Source: Chloroflexi bacterium RIFCSPLOWO2_02_FULL_71_16
GTDB taxonomy: Bacteria; Chloroflexota; Limnocylindria; P2-11E
Assembly (NCBI GenBank): GCA_001795345.1
Contig: MGON01000064.1
Span: forward strand, 6,592-21,984
Length of the DNA stretch: 15,393 bases
Direction of reading: 5' to 3'
The position numbers and the translations under genes were made by a program. How positions within the stretch are numbered: the first letter of the stretch is position 1; every line of letters starts with the position of its first letter. Below are positions 8,135 through 15,259 of the stretch, piece by piece. Below the pieces are notes generated by a model. That model was not told the origin of the DNA, ran no database searches, and worked only from the letters and a program-made list of their open reading frames with translations.

Positions 8135-9466
8135 ATGGCCACGTTGTTCGAGCGCACCGCGCCACCTCCACCTCCGCTCGGCCCGGCGGAGGTCGCGGCG
8201 CCGCTCGCGCCGCAGACCCTGGAGGAGACGGGCCTGTCTCCGGCCTACGTCGCCGACCTGACGCTCAAGCTCCTGTACCAGAAGGGCCAGACGACAGCCG
8301 CGGACATCTCGCAGTCCCTCTGCCTCCCGCTGGCGCGGATCCTCGATCCCGTTCTGGACTTCCTCAAGGCCGAGTACCTCGTCGAGGTGAAGGGCGGCGT
8401 CGCGGCCGCATCCGCGAGCTACATCCACGTCCTGACGAACAGGGGGGCCGAGCGCGCCAAGGAAGCGATAGCCCGCAACGGCTACATCGGGCCCGCGCCG
8501 GTCACGCTGCCCGCCTACGTGAAGCGCGTGCGGGCGCAGTCGATCGGCGAGCTGCAGATCAGCGCCGACGACCTCCGCGCGGCCCTCTCGCATCTGGTTC
8601 TCCCCGAGCGGACGCTCCGGCAGCTCGGACCGGCCATCAACAGCGGCCGCTCGATCTTCCTCTTCGGGCCTCCCGGCACCGGGAAATCCTCGATCGCCGA
8701 GACGCTGGCCGGGCTCCTGCGCGGGAAGATCGTGCTGCCGTATGCGATCCTCGTCGGCCAGCAGATCATCCGCGTGTACGACCCTTCGCGCCACGTGCCG
8801 CTCGTCGAGCTCGACGCGCGCTTCGACCGCCGCTGGGTCCCGGTGTCGCGGCCGTTCGTCGAGGTCGGTGGCGAGCTGACCCTCGAGGACCTCGACCTGG
8901 CGTTCGAGCCGACGACGCAGGTCCACGAGGCCCCGTTCCAGATGAAGGCGAACGGCGGCGTGCTGCTGATCGACGACTTCGGCCGGCAGCGCGCCGCGCC
9001 CGACCAGCTCCTCAACCGCTGGATCGTCCCGCTCGACCGCGACGTGGACTTCCTGACCATGAACGACGGCCGCAAGATCGACGTCCCATTCGACCTGCTC
9101 CTCGTGTTCGCGACGAACCGCACGCCGTCGTCGCTGGTCGACGAGGCCTTCCTGCGGCGCATCCAGTACAAGATCGAGATCAGGCCGCCCACGTCAGCCG
9201 AGTTCAGCGAGATCCTCCGCCGGATCTGCGCGCAGCGGAACATCGCGTTCTACCCGCAGGCCGCCGACTGGATCGCCAAGTACGCCCGGACCCGCGGGAT
9301 CGCCCTGCGCTCGTGCCATCCGCGGGACCTCATGCAGCACCTCGACGCGGCGGCACGGTTCCTCGGCAAGCCGCCGGAGATCACGGCGGAGCTCGTGCAG
9401 CTCGCCTGCGAGACCTACTACGTCGGTCTCGACGACCAGGCGACCCCGGGGCCGGCCAGCCCCTAG
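8135..9466 (+). CDS. Conserved AAA+ ATPase with N-terminal winged-helix-like region, function unknown
   Basis: The 443-residue protein starts with a Pro-rich tail. About 30-100 is a predicted winged-helix-like segment (LTLKLLYQKGQTTAADISQ, then EYLVEVKGG). A single AAA+ module follows: Walker A GPPGTGKSS (178-186), Walker B LLIDDFGRQ (D280, D281), sensor 1 ATNR (N328), and an arginine-finger candidate in AFLRRI (R341/R342). The C-terminal lid carries SCHPRDLMQHLD. The second Walker B acid is Asp rather than the usual Glu. I recall this architecture as a widespread but uncharacterised bacterial AAA+ group whose members keep the GGVLLIDDFGRQ and HPRDL segments; I cannot name a demonstrated function. 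It stands alone on the plus strand with its own Shine-Dalgarno sequence. MoxR-like chaperone or motor roles are possible but not shown. Confidence 0.88.
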   Translation: MATLFERTAPPPPPLGPAEVAAPLAPQTLEETGLSPAYVADLTLKLLYQKGQTTAADISQSLCLPLARILDPVLDFLKAEYLVEVKGGVAAASASYIHVLTNRGAERAKEAIARNGYIGPAPVTLPAYVKRVRAQSIGELQISADDLRAALSHLVLPERTLRQLGPAINSGRSIFLFGPPGTGKSSIAETLAGLLRGKIVLPYAILVGQQIIRVYDPSRHVPLVELDARFDRRWVPVSRPFVEVGGELTLEDLDLAFEPTTQVHEAPFQMKANGGVLLIDDFGRQRAAPDQLLNRWIVPLDRDVDFLTMNDGRKIDVPFDLLLVFATNRTPSSLVDEAFLRRIQYKIEIRPPTSAEFSEILRRICAQRNIAFYPQAADWIAKYARTRGIALRSCHPRDLMQHLDAAARFLGKPPEITAELVQLACETYYVGLDDQATPGPASP

Positions 9467-10254
9467 CCCCCGGCGCGGACCTCGACCGCGTCCCCGCGCC
9501 GAGCACCGATCCGGTCCACCGCGCGGGCACCGTGCATCGCGATCTCGAGGTGTCCCGCGCTGTTCACGAGCATGACCACCTCGTCCTCGGCCGCCTGGCG
9601 GTAGTACGAGACCTGCCGCGACACGACGCTGTTGCCCGCGCCGACCGTGAACTGGCCCCTTGGGAGGAGCTCTTTGGGGATGTCCGTCACGACGTTCCCG
9701 AAGCGGTCGACGTGGATGATGTGGCCGATCACGCCCTCCGCCGTGCGGCCGGGGCGCGCGATGGACAGCGGGACGATCGCGTCGATGGCGTCGCCGACCT
9801 CGCGGAGCGGCGTGCCGCGCGCGAGGACCGCGGCGATCGGCGAGAAGATGTCGCGCCCGTGGAAGACCGGGCTGACCGGGTGGCGCCAGAGGGCGCGCAC
9901 CGTCAGCTCGACCGCCTCCGCGTCCCGGGCGTCGCCGGGGTCGCGCGTGACGAGCTCGAGGAGGCCGTTGTCCGGCCCCACGGCCATGCGCCCGCGGATC
10001 TTGATCCCGATGGGCCGCCGCTCCGTTCCGACGCCGGGATCGACGACGGCCACGACCACGGCGCCCTGCGGGAGGTCGCGCCACGCCGCCGCGAGCAGCC
10101 ACGCGCCCTCGACGACGTCGCCGGGCGTCACGTCGTGCGTGATGTCGAGGATCTGGGCGTCGGGCGCCGCTGCCAGGATCACGCCCTTCATGGCCGCGAC
10201 GTACTGGTCGCGGACGCCGAAGTCGCTGATCATCGCGATGACCGGCGGCGTCAC
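9463..10254 (-). CDS. SAM hydroxide adenosyltransferase (SAM hydrolase, DUF62 family)
   Basis: A 263-residue member of the SAM-dependent chlorinase/fluorinase superfamily. The N-terminus reads ISDFGVRDQYVAAMKGVI, typical of the family. The Asp-Arg-His triad that activates water is present with the right spacing: D72 (VVDPGVG), R79 (TERR) and H132 (FHGRDIFSP). This predicts hydrolysis of S-adenosylmethionine to adenosine and methionine rather than halogenation. The GTG at 10254 overlaps the TGA of the upstream phosphatase gene as GTGA, indicating translational coupling; an internal ATG before ISDFG is less likely. Its TAG at 9465-9463 shares CTAG with the stop of the convergent AAA+ gene. The cellular purpose of this family is poorly understood; control of SAM level is the usual guess. 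Confidence 0.93.
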   Translation of the reverse strand: MTPPVIAMISDFGVRDQYVAAMKGVILAAAPDAQILDITHDVTPGDVVEGAWLLAAAWRDLPQGAVVVAVVDPGVGTERRPIGIKIRGRMAVGPDNGLLELVTRDPGDARDAEAVELTVRALWRHPVSPVFHGRDIFSPIAAVLARGTPLREVGDAIDAIVPLSIARPGRTAEGVIGHIIHVDRFGNVVTDIPKELLPRGQFTVGAGNSVVSRQVSYYRQAAEDEVVMLVNSAGHLEIAMHGARAVDRIGARRGDAVEVRAGG

Positions 10255-11051
10255 GAGGCCCTCGCGGTTCGCTTGGTCCGCTTCGCGGCGGCGGCCGGCC
10301 GCACCAGGTCGGGGATCGTACGCAGCGCGTCCCGGACGAGGGCCGGCGGCCCGATGATCACCTGACGCTCGTCCCACGCCGCGTCCGAGCCGGTCGTGAG
10401 GGAGATGACCGACGCACCCGCCTCCCGCGCGATGAGCCCGCCGGCGGCGATGTCCCAGGGCCCCAGCGCGCCGTGGACGAAGAGGTCGAAGCGGCCGGCG
10501 GCGACGTAGGCGATCTCGAGCGCCGCGGACCCGAGGGTCCGGAGGCGCGCGCAGTGCTTGTTCAGCAGCGCGAAGCGGGAGGGGGTAGTGACCGCGAACG
10601 CCTGCGCCGTACGTCGGACGCCGGAGACCCTGATGGGCACGCCGTTCAGGCGCGCCCCGCCGCCCTCGTGCGCGACGAACGTCTCGTCCGTGCGCGGAGC
10701 GTGGATGGCGCCGGCTCGGGCGCGGCCGTCCTCCACGTACCCGATGGCCACGCAGTAGAAGGGGACCGCTCGGCTGAAGTTGAGCGTGCCGTCGATCGGG
10801 TCGACGACCCAGAGCCGGTCGGCCTGACGGCCCCCCTTCGGCGCGCCCTCCTCCGCCAGGACGGGGATGGAGGGGTCGTGCGCCCGCAGCAGAGCCAGGA
10901 TCGCTTCCTGGGCGGTGTGGTCGGCGGCCGTCGCGAAGTTCCCCCTGCCGCCCTTGCGCGTGACGATATCGATGTGGGCGACGTCGATGGCCTCGCCCAC
11001 GGAACGGGCGATGTCGGCGGCGACGTCCGCCATCGCCGCGTATCGCATCAT
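10251..11051 (-). CDS. Inositol monophosphatase family protein
   Basis: A 266-residue Mg-dependent, Li-sensitive-type phosphatase of the IMPase/FIG superfamily. Metal-ligand motifs are E67/E68 (VLAEEG), D84, I86 and D87 in VVDPIDGTLNF, and D200 in GPWDIAAGG. An upstream K33/D44 segment (RKGGRGNFATAADHTAQE) also matches the family. The DPIDGTLNF form favours an inositol- or sugar-phosphate monophosphatase, but PAP phosphatase (CysQ) or fructose-1,6-bisphosphatase activity cannot be excluded. The C-terminus is a Lys/Arg/Ala tail that overlaps the start of the SAM hydrolase gene, with which it forms an operon. Three starts are possible (11051, 11048 and 11033); I give the first. There is no Shine-Dalgarno sequence, and a TATCGC lies 5 nt upstream of the first ATG, so the message may be leaderless. 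Confidence 0.92.
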   Translation of the reverse strand: MMRYAAMADVAADIARSVGEAIDVAHIDIVTRKGGRGNFATAADHTAQEAILALLRAHDPSIPVLAEEGAPKGGRQADRLWVVDPIDGTLNFSRAVPFYCVAIGYVEDGRARAGAIHAPRTDETFVAHEGGGARLNGVPIRVSGVRRTAQAFAVTTPSRFALLNKHCARLRTLGSAALEIAYVAAGRFDLFVHGALGPWDIAAGGLIAREAGASVISLTTGSDAAWDERQVIIGPPALVRDALRTIPDLVRPAAAAKRTKRTARAS

Positions 11052-11062
11052 GCGGCGCGATA
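11041..11062. promoter_or_regulatory. Inverted repeat TATCGC-N10-GCGATA in the divergent start region
   Basis: The 6-bp arms at 11041-11046 and 11057-11062 are perfect reverse complements. They flank the phosphatase ATG codons and end directly at the GTG of the sigma factor gene. Each arm reads as a -10-like TATCGC toward the opposite gene, giving overlapping face-to-face promoters, or the repeat may be an operator. No good -35 sequence is visible for either direction. Confidence 0.35.
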
Positions 11063-11650
11063 GTGCAACAGGACGCCGCCGCCAGCGCCGCTCTCCTCGA
11101 CCGGGCCCGCCGCGGGGAGGGCCGCGCCTTCGAGGACCTCGCGCGCGGCCTTGAAGGCCCCCTGTTCCGCCATGTGCTGCGGATCCTGGGTACCAGCGCC
11201 GACGCCGAGGACGTCGTCCAGGACGCCATGGTCTCGGCCTGGCGTTCCATGAGCTCCTTCGAGGGCGGCTCGTTCCGCGCCTGGATCTTCCGGATCGCGA
11301 CCAACCGCGCGATCGACGTCGTGCGCGCCCGCCGGCGGCGGGGCGAGCTCCCGCTCGAGCCGCCCGAGGACGCCGAGGTGGAGTGGGCCGAGCCCGCCGA
11401 CCCGGGTCTCGAGCCCGCCGAGATCGCGAGCCAGGCCGAGGCCCTGGCCGCGGTGGAGGAGGCGCTTCTCGGCCTGCCGGCCGAGCAGCGCGCGGCGCTC
11501 ATGCTGCGGGACATCGAAGGCTTCTCCTACGAGGAGATCGCCGGGATCACGGCGGTCGAGATCGGGACCGTGAAGTCGCGCATCCACCGCGGCCGGCTCG
11601 CCGTACGTAACGTTCTGGTGGCCCGCGGCTGGCGGAGCTCGGCGGGATGA
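11063..11650 (+). CDS. ECF-type RNA polymerase sigma factor
   Basis: A 195-residue sigma-70 family protein with only regions 2 and 4. Region 2 (about 30-95) contains SADAEDVVQDAMVSAWRS and RAWIFRIATNRAIDVVRARRRR. Region 4 (about 130-185) contains LLGLPAEQRAALMLRDIEG and YEEIAGITAVEIGTVKSRIHRGR, a helix-turn-helix for -35 recognition. An acidic linker rich in Glu and Pro separates them. The start is GTG at 11063, only 11 bp from the divergent phosphatase start. The next gene, 40 bp downstream, is a zinc-binding anti-sigma factor, the standard pairing that holds such a factor inactive at the membrane until an envelope signal arrives. The regulon is unknown. Confidence 0.96.
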   Translation: MQQDAAASAALLDRARRGEGRAFEDLARGLEGPLFRHVLRILGTSADAEDVVQDAMVSAWRSMSSFEGGSFRAWIFRIATNRAIDVVRARRRRGELPLEPPEDAEVEWAEPADPGLEPAEIASQAEALAAVEEALLGLPAEQRAALMLRDIEGFSYEEIAGITAVEIGTVKSRIHRGRLAVRNVLVARGWRSSAG

Positions 11651-11690
11651 GGATGGGAACCTGCCGCGCTCGGGAGGCGTCTACGGAACA

Positions 11691-12392
11691 GTGAACGATC
11701 CGCACGTCTCTAGGGACCTGTCCGTCTACCTGGACGCCGAGCTCGCGCCGGCCGACCGGGCGCGCGTCAGCGCGCATCTGGAAGATTGCGCGCGCTGCGC
11801 GCTCCAGCTCGCGGAGCTCCGGGCGACGGCCACGATGATCGCCGCGCTGCCGAGCCCGCGGCCCTCGCGGTCCCTGGTGCCGAGCCTCGCGCCACGGTGG
11901 AACTGGCTCCGCCCGGTGCGCTCGCTGTCCGCCATGGCCAGCGGCGCGTTCCTCATGGTGTTCCTCGTAGCCGCGGTCGCTCAGAGCGGATCCGACCTTG
12001 GCGGCGGCCCGGCCTCGCCGTTCGGCCGGACAGCGGCCCAGCCCGCGGCCGCGCCGACCGCCGCGGAGCAGGTGACGCTCGAGGCTGCGAGCCCGCCGCC
12101 GGCAGACGTTCGCGTCGCCGTGCCGGTGGCGACGGCACAGCCGGCTCCCGCAGCCGGTGCCGCGGACGGGACCCCTGCCGCGCCCGCGGAAGAGCAAGAG
12201 ACGGAGGACGCCGCATCGGCGCCAGAGGAGCGCGGTGCCGCAGCCGCGACGGCGGTGGCAGCTGACACAGAAGGGGTCCGGCAGGTCTACGGACTTGGCT
12301 CCGAGCCGCTTACGCCGCTCGTCTGGCTCGGTCTCGCGGCTCTCGCCGCGCTGTTCGCCGCCGTCGCGCACTGGAGGCTCCGCGCGGCCTGA
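11691..12392 (+). CDS. Membrane anti-sigma factor with zinc-finger (ZAS) domain
   Basis: This 233-residue protein begins with a ZAS-type anti-sigma domain. H5, then H29-x3-C33-x2-C36 (HLEDCARC), forms the zinc site, with VYLDAELAPADRARVSAHL typical of the family. A first membrane helix lies at about 80-98 (GAFLMVFLVAAVAQ). A long Ala/Pro/Glu-rich low-complexity stretch of about 100 residues follows, and a second membrane helix sits at the C-terminus (about 208-227, VWLGLAALAALFAAVAHW). Both ends would then be cytoplasmic and the Ala/Pro stretch extracytoplasmic. It should bind the sigma factor encoded just upstream. The start is GTG at 11691, with GGAGG at 11673-11677, a rather long 13-nt spacer. 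The two-helix layout differs from the usual single-pass form. Confidence 0.9.
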   Translation: MNDPHVSRDLSVYLDAELAPADRARVSAHLEDCARCALQLAELRATATMIAALPSPRPSRSLVPSLAPRWNWLRPVRSLSAMASGAFLMVFLVAAVAQSGSDLGGGPASPFGRTAAQPAAAPTAAEQVTLEAASPPPADVRVAVPVATAQPAPAAGAADGTPAAPAEEQETEDAASAPEERGAAAATAVAADTEGVRQVYGLGSEPLTPLVWLGLAALAALFAAVAHWRLRAA

Positions 12393-12431
12393 CGCACCTA
12401 TCCTGCTTTTCGCGCGTCGCCAAGCGCCGCG

Positions 12432-12486
12432 CTCGCTCCGCTGCTTGCGGACTCGCTCGGACCGGCGGAGCCGGATCCTCGCTCGC
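12432..12486 (+). repeat. Three short CTCGCTC direct repeats and a small hairpin before polA
   Basis: CTCGCTCCG (12432), CTCGCTCGG (12452) and CTCGCTCGC (12478) repeat across the gap between the anti-sigma gene and polA. A 5-bp hairpin TCCGC-TGCTT-GCGGA lies at 12437-12451, and CCGGC-GGA-GCCGG follows at 12462-12474. There is no T-tract, so an intrinsic terminator is not supported. The pattern may simply reflect GC-rich low complexity. Confidence 0.3.
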
Positions 12487-12487
12487 C

Positions 12488-12493
12488 TAGCAT
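12488..12493 (+). promoter_or_regulatory. -10-like TAGCAT placed for a leaderless polA transcript
   Basis: TAGCAT matches the TAnnnT core and ends 7 nt before the A of the polA ATG at 12501. That is the distance expected if transcription starts at the initiator codon. There is no Shine-Dalgarno sequence in front of this ATG and no recognisable -35. Confidence 0.4.
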
Positions 12494-12500
12494 CAGGGTC

Positions 12501-15236
12501 ATGCCCGAGCGCCTCCTCCTCATCGACTCGAACAGCCTCATCTACCGCGGATACTTCGCGATCCCCCCTCTGACGACGACCAAGGGCGAGCTCTCGAACG
12601 CCACGTTCGGGTTCGCGTCGATCCTCCTGAAGGCGTTCGAGCTGGTGCGACCCGAGCACGCCGCGGCCGCCTTCGACCTTCCTGGCAAGACCTTCAGGCA
12701 CGAGCGCGACGCCACCTACAAGGCGACGCGCAAGCCCATGCCCGACGACCTGCGCCCTCAGATGGAGCGCTGCAAGGAGTTCCTGGGCGCGATGGGCATC
12801 CCCATCTACGCGCTTCCGGGCTTCGAGGCGGACGACGTGATCGGAGCGCTCGCGAAGCAGGCCGAGGCTGCCGGGCTCGAGACCATGATCCTCTCCGGGG
12901 ACCTCGACCCGCTCCAGCTCGTGACGCCTCGCGTGAAGCTGATGACGACCCGGCAGGGCTTCCAGAACACGGTCGTGTACGACGAGGCCGCCATCGACGA
13001 GCGCTTCGGCCTGCGGCCCGACCAGATGATCGACTACAAGGCCCTCAAGGGCGACACCACGGACAACATCGCCGGCGTCCCGGGGATCGGCGAGAAGACC
13101 GCGAGCAAGCTCATCGCCGAGCACAAGACGCTCGAGAGTCTCTACGACGATCTGGCGCTGATCCCGGAACGCCACCGGAAGGCACTCGAGGCACACCGCG
13201 AGCAGGTGTTCCGCAGCCGCGAGCAGGCGCGCATCGTCACGGATCTCCCGGTGACGCTCGAGCTGGACCGTACGCGGTTCGGGCCGTACGACCGCCCTAA
13301 GGTGCTGGACCTCTTCCAGACGCTGGAGTTCCGCAGCCTCGTCCCGCGCCTGCCTCCGGCCGACGGGAACGTCGCCGCGGCCCCGCCCCCGTCGGGGGCG
13401 CCGGTCTCACGCTCGGGGCAGATGTCCCTGGGTCTCGAGCCGGCGCCGGCGCAGGCGCCGCCGGTGCCCACGAAGCTGCTAGGGCCCGGAGCGATCGACG
13501 AAGCCGTCGCGGCGATGCGCCGCGCCGCTCCCGTGGCCGTGTACGCGGACGCCGAGCCGGGTCGCCATCCGAAGCTCGTGGGCCTCGGGCTCGCGACCGG
13601 CGACGCGTGCTGGTACCTGCCTATCGACCGGACCATCCCGCGGGCGATCGCCGACCTGCTCGAGAGCAGCGACGTGCGCGCGGTGGCGCACGACGCCAAG
13701 ACCGTGCGCCGCGCGCTGCGGCGCGCGGGCAGCGACCTCGCGGGAGTCGACATGGACACGATGCTCGCGTCCTATCTCTCGAACGCGAGCCGCCGGCAGC
13801 ACCTCCTCGACGACGTCGCGCAGGAGCGCCTGCAGCTCGCGATCCCGGCGCTGCCGGTGCCCGACCGCAAGGACCCGGACCGCGTCGCCACGGAGGCCGA
13901 GCGCGCGGCCCGGGCGGGTGCCTCCGCCACGGCGACCCTCCGCCTGGCGACGCTCTTCACCGCCGACCTCGAACGGCTCGCGCTGACCAAGCTTTTCACC
14001 GAGATCGAGCTCCCGCTCGTCGAGGTCCTGGTGGAGATGGAGGAGGCCGGCATCGCCGTCGACGTCCCGTACCTGGGGCGGCTCGCGCGCGAGTTCGCGG
14101 GCGAGGTCGCGCGGATCGAGCGCGAGGCGCACGAGAGCGTCGGCCACGAGTTCGGCATCACCTCGCCGAAGCAGCTCGAGAGCCTGCTCTTCACCGAGCT
14201 GAAGCTGCCGCGTGGCCGCCGGACGAAGACCGGCTACTCCACCGATGCCGCCGTCCTCGAGGAGCTGCGCGGCGCGCACCCGGTGGTGGAAAAGATCCTC
14301 GACCACCGCGAGGTCGAGAAGCTGCGCACGACGTACGCCGAAGGCCTCGCTCCGCTCGTCGATCCGGCGACCGGGCGGATCCACACGACCTTCGAGCAGG
14401 CGGTCGCGTCGACCGGCCGGCTCTCGTCGCGCGCGCCCAACCTCCAGAACATCCCCATCCGCACCGCCCTGGGACGGCGCATCCGCCGCGCGTTCGTGGC
14501 CGGCGGGACGGACCGCGTCCTCGTGGCGGCCGACTACTCGCAGATCGAGCTGCGGATCCTCGCGCACGTCTCGCAGGACCCCGCCCTCACGCAGGCCTTC
14601 CGCGAGGGCGCCGACGTCCACCGTCGCACGGCCGCGGCCGGATTCCGCGTGGCGGAGGAGGACGTCACGCGGCAGCAGCGCGACGTGGCGAAGATGCTGA
14701 ACTTCGGGATCGTGTACGGGATGAGCGACTTCGGGCTCGCCTGGCGCATGCAGATGCCCCGCGAGGAGGCGGCGGTCTTCATCGAGGAATACTTCAAGAA
14801 GTACCCGCAGGTCCGCCGGTACGTGATCGAGACGAAGGCGATGTGCATGGAGCAGGGCTACGTCGAGACGCTCCTCGGGCGCCGCCGGTACATCCCCGAC
14901 ATGACCAGCCCGAACCAGGCGGTGCGCGGCGCGGCCGAGCGCATGGCCATCAACATGCCGATCCAGGGGACCGCCGCGGACATCATGAAGATCGCGATGA
15001 TCCGCGTGCGCGAGCGGCTGCGGGCGAGCGGCCTCGACGCGCTCCTCGTCCTCCAGGTCCACGACGAGCTGGTGCTCGAGGTGGCCCGCGCCGACGTCGA
15101 GCGCACGGCGGCGCTCGTGTGCGACGAGATGGCCGGCGCGTACGCGCTCGACGTGCCCCTGGTGGTCGACGTGCGCACCGGGACGAACTGGGACGAGATG
15201 ACGCCGCTCGCCGCTCGCGCGACAGCGCATGTCTGA
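12501..15236 (+). CDS. polA: DNA polymerase I with inactive 3'-5' exonuclease domain
   Basis: A 911-residue three-domain enzyme for primer removal and repair synthesis. The 5' nuclease (about 1-290) has LLIDSN (D9), FRHERDATYKATR, GFEADDVIGA, ILSGDLD and the helix-hairpin-helix GVPGIGEKTASK. The middle domain (about 330-490) keeps the exonuclease fold (LVGLGLA, MDTMLASYL) but has lost key metal ligands: KYD of exo II is KTV, and the exo III Asp is replaced in AGASATATLRLA. It should therefore not proofread, as in Taq polymerase. The polymerase domain has motif A ADYSQIELRIL (D678), motif B KMLNFGIVYG (731-740) and motif C QVHDE (H854-E856). The linker after the nuclease contains QMSLGL (307-312), a possible sliding-clamp motif. 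fpg/mutM follows 23 bp downstream, giving a base-excision-repair pair. Confidence 0.98.
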   Translation: MPERLLLIDSNSLIYRGYFAIPPLTTTKGELSNATFGFASILLKAFELVRPEHAAAAFDLPGKTFRHERDATYKATRKPMPDDLRPQMERCKEFLGAMGIPIYALPGFEADDVIGALAKQAEAAGLETMILSGDLDPLQLVTPRVKLMTTRQGFQNTVVYDEAAIDERFGLRPDQMIDYKALKGDTTDNIAGVPGIGEKTASKLIAEHKTLESLYDDLALIPERHRKALEAHREQVFRSREQARIVTDLPVTLELDRTRFGPYDRPKVLDLFQTLEFRSLVPRLPPADGNVAAAPPPSGAPVSRSGQMSLGLEPAPAQAPPVPTKLLGPGAIDEAVAAMRRAAPVAVYADAEPGRHPKLVGLGLATGDACWYLPIDRTIPRAIADLLESSDVRAVAHDAKTVRRALRRAGSDLAGVDMDTMLASYLSNASRRQHLLDDVAQERLQLAIPALPVPDRKDPDRVATEAERAARAGASATATLRLATLFTADLERLALTKLFTEIELPLVEVLVEMEEAGIAVDVPYLGRLAREFAGEVARIEREAHESVGHEFGITSPKQLESLLFTELKLPRGRRTKTGYSTDAAVLEELRGAHPVVEKILDHREVEKLRTTYAEGLAPLVDPATGRIHTTFEQAVASTGRLSSRAPNLQNIPIRTALGRRIRRAFVAGGTDRVLVAADYSQIELRILAHVSQDPALTQAFREGADVHRRTAAAGFRVAEEDVTRQQRDVAKMLNFGIVYGMSDFGLAWRMQMPREEAAVFIEEYFKKYPQVRRYVIETKAMCMEQGYVETLLGRRRYIPDMTSPNQAVRGAAERMAINMPIQGTAADIMKIAMIRVRERLRASGLDALLVLQVHDELVLEVARADVERTAALVCDEMAGAYALDVPLVVDVRTGTNWDEMTPLAARATAHV

Positions 15237-15259
15237 GACCCGCCCGCACCCGATGCGCG

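Noticed and set aside
9463-10254. SAM-dependent chlorinase or fluorinase
   Set aside because: The water-activating Asp-Arg-His triad with proper spacing marks the hydroxide adenosyltransferase (hydrolase) branch rather than the halogenases.
12399-12404. TATCCT as the polA promoter -10
   Set aside because: It would give a leader of about 90 nt, has no matching -35, and lies directly after the anti-sigma stop. TAGCAT at 12488 is better placed.
12437-12474. Intrinsic terminator between the anti-sigma gene and polA
   Set aside because: The two hairpins have only 5-bp stems and neither is followed by a T-tract.
13500-13990. Active 3'-5' proofreading domain in PolA
   Set aside because: The fold is recognisable, but the exo II and exo III metal-binding aspartates are missing. 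A remaining Asp-Ala-Glu near the exo I position is not enough.
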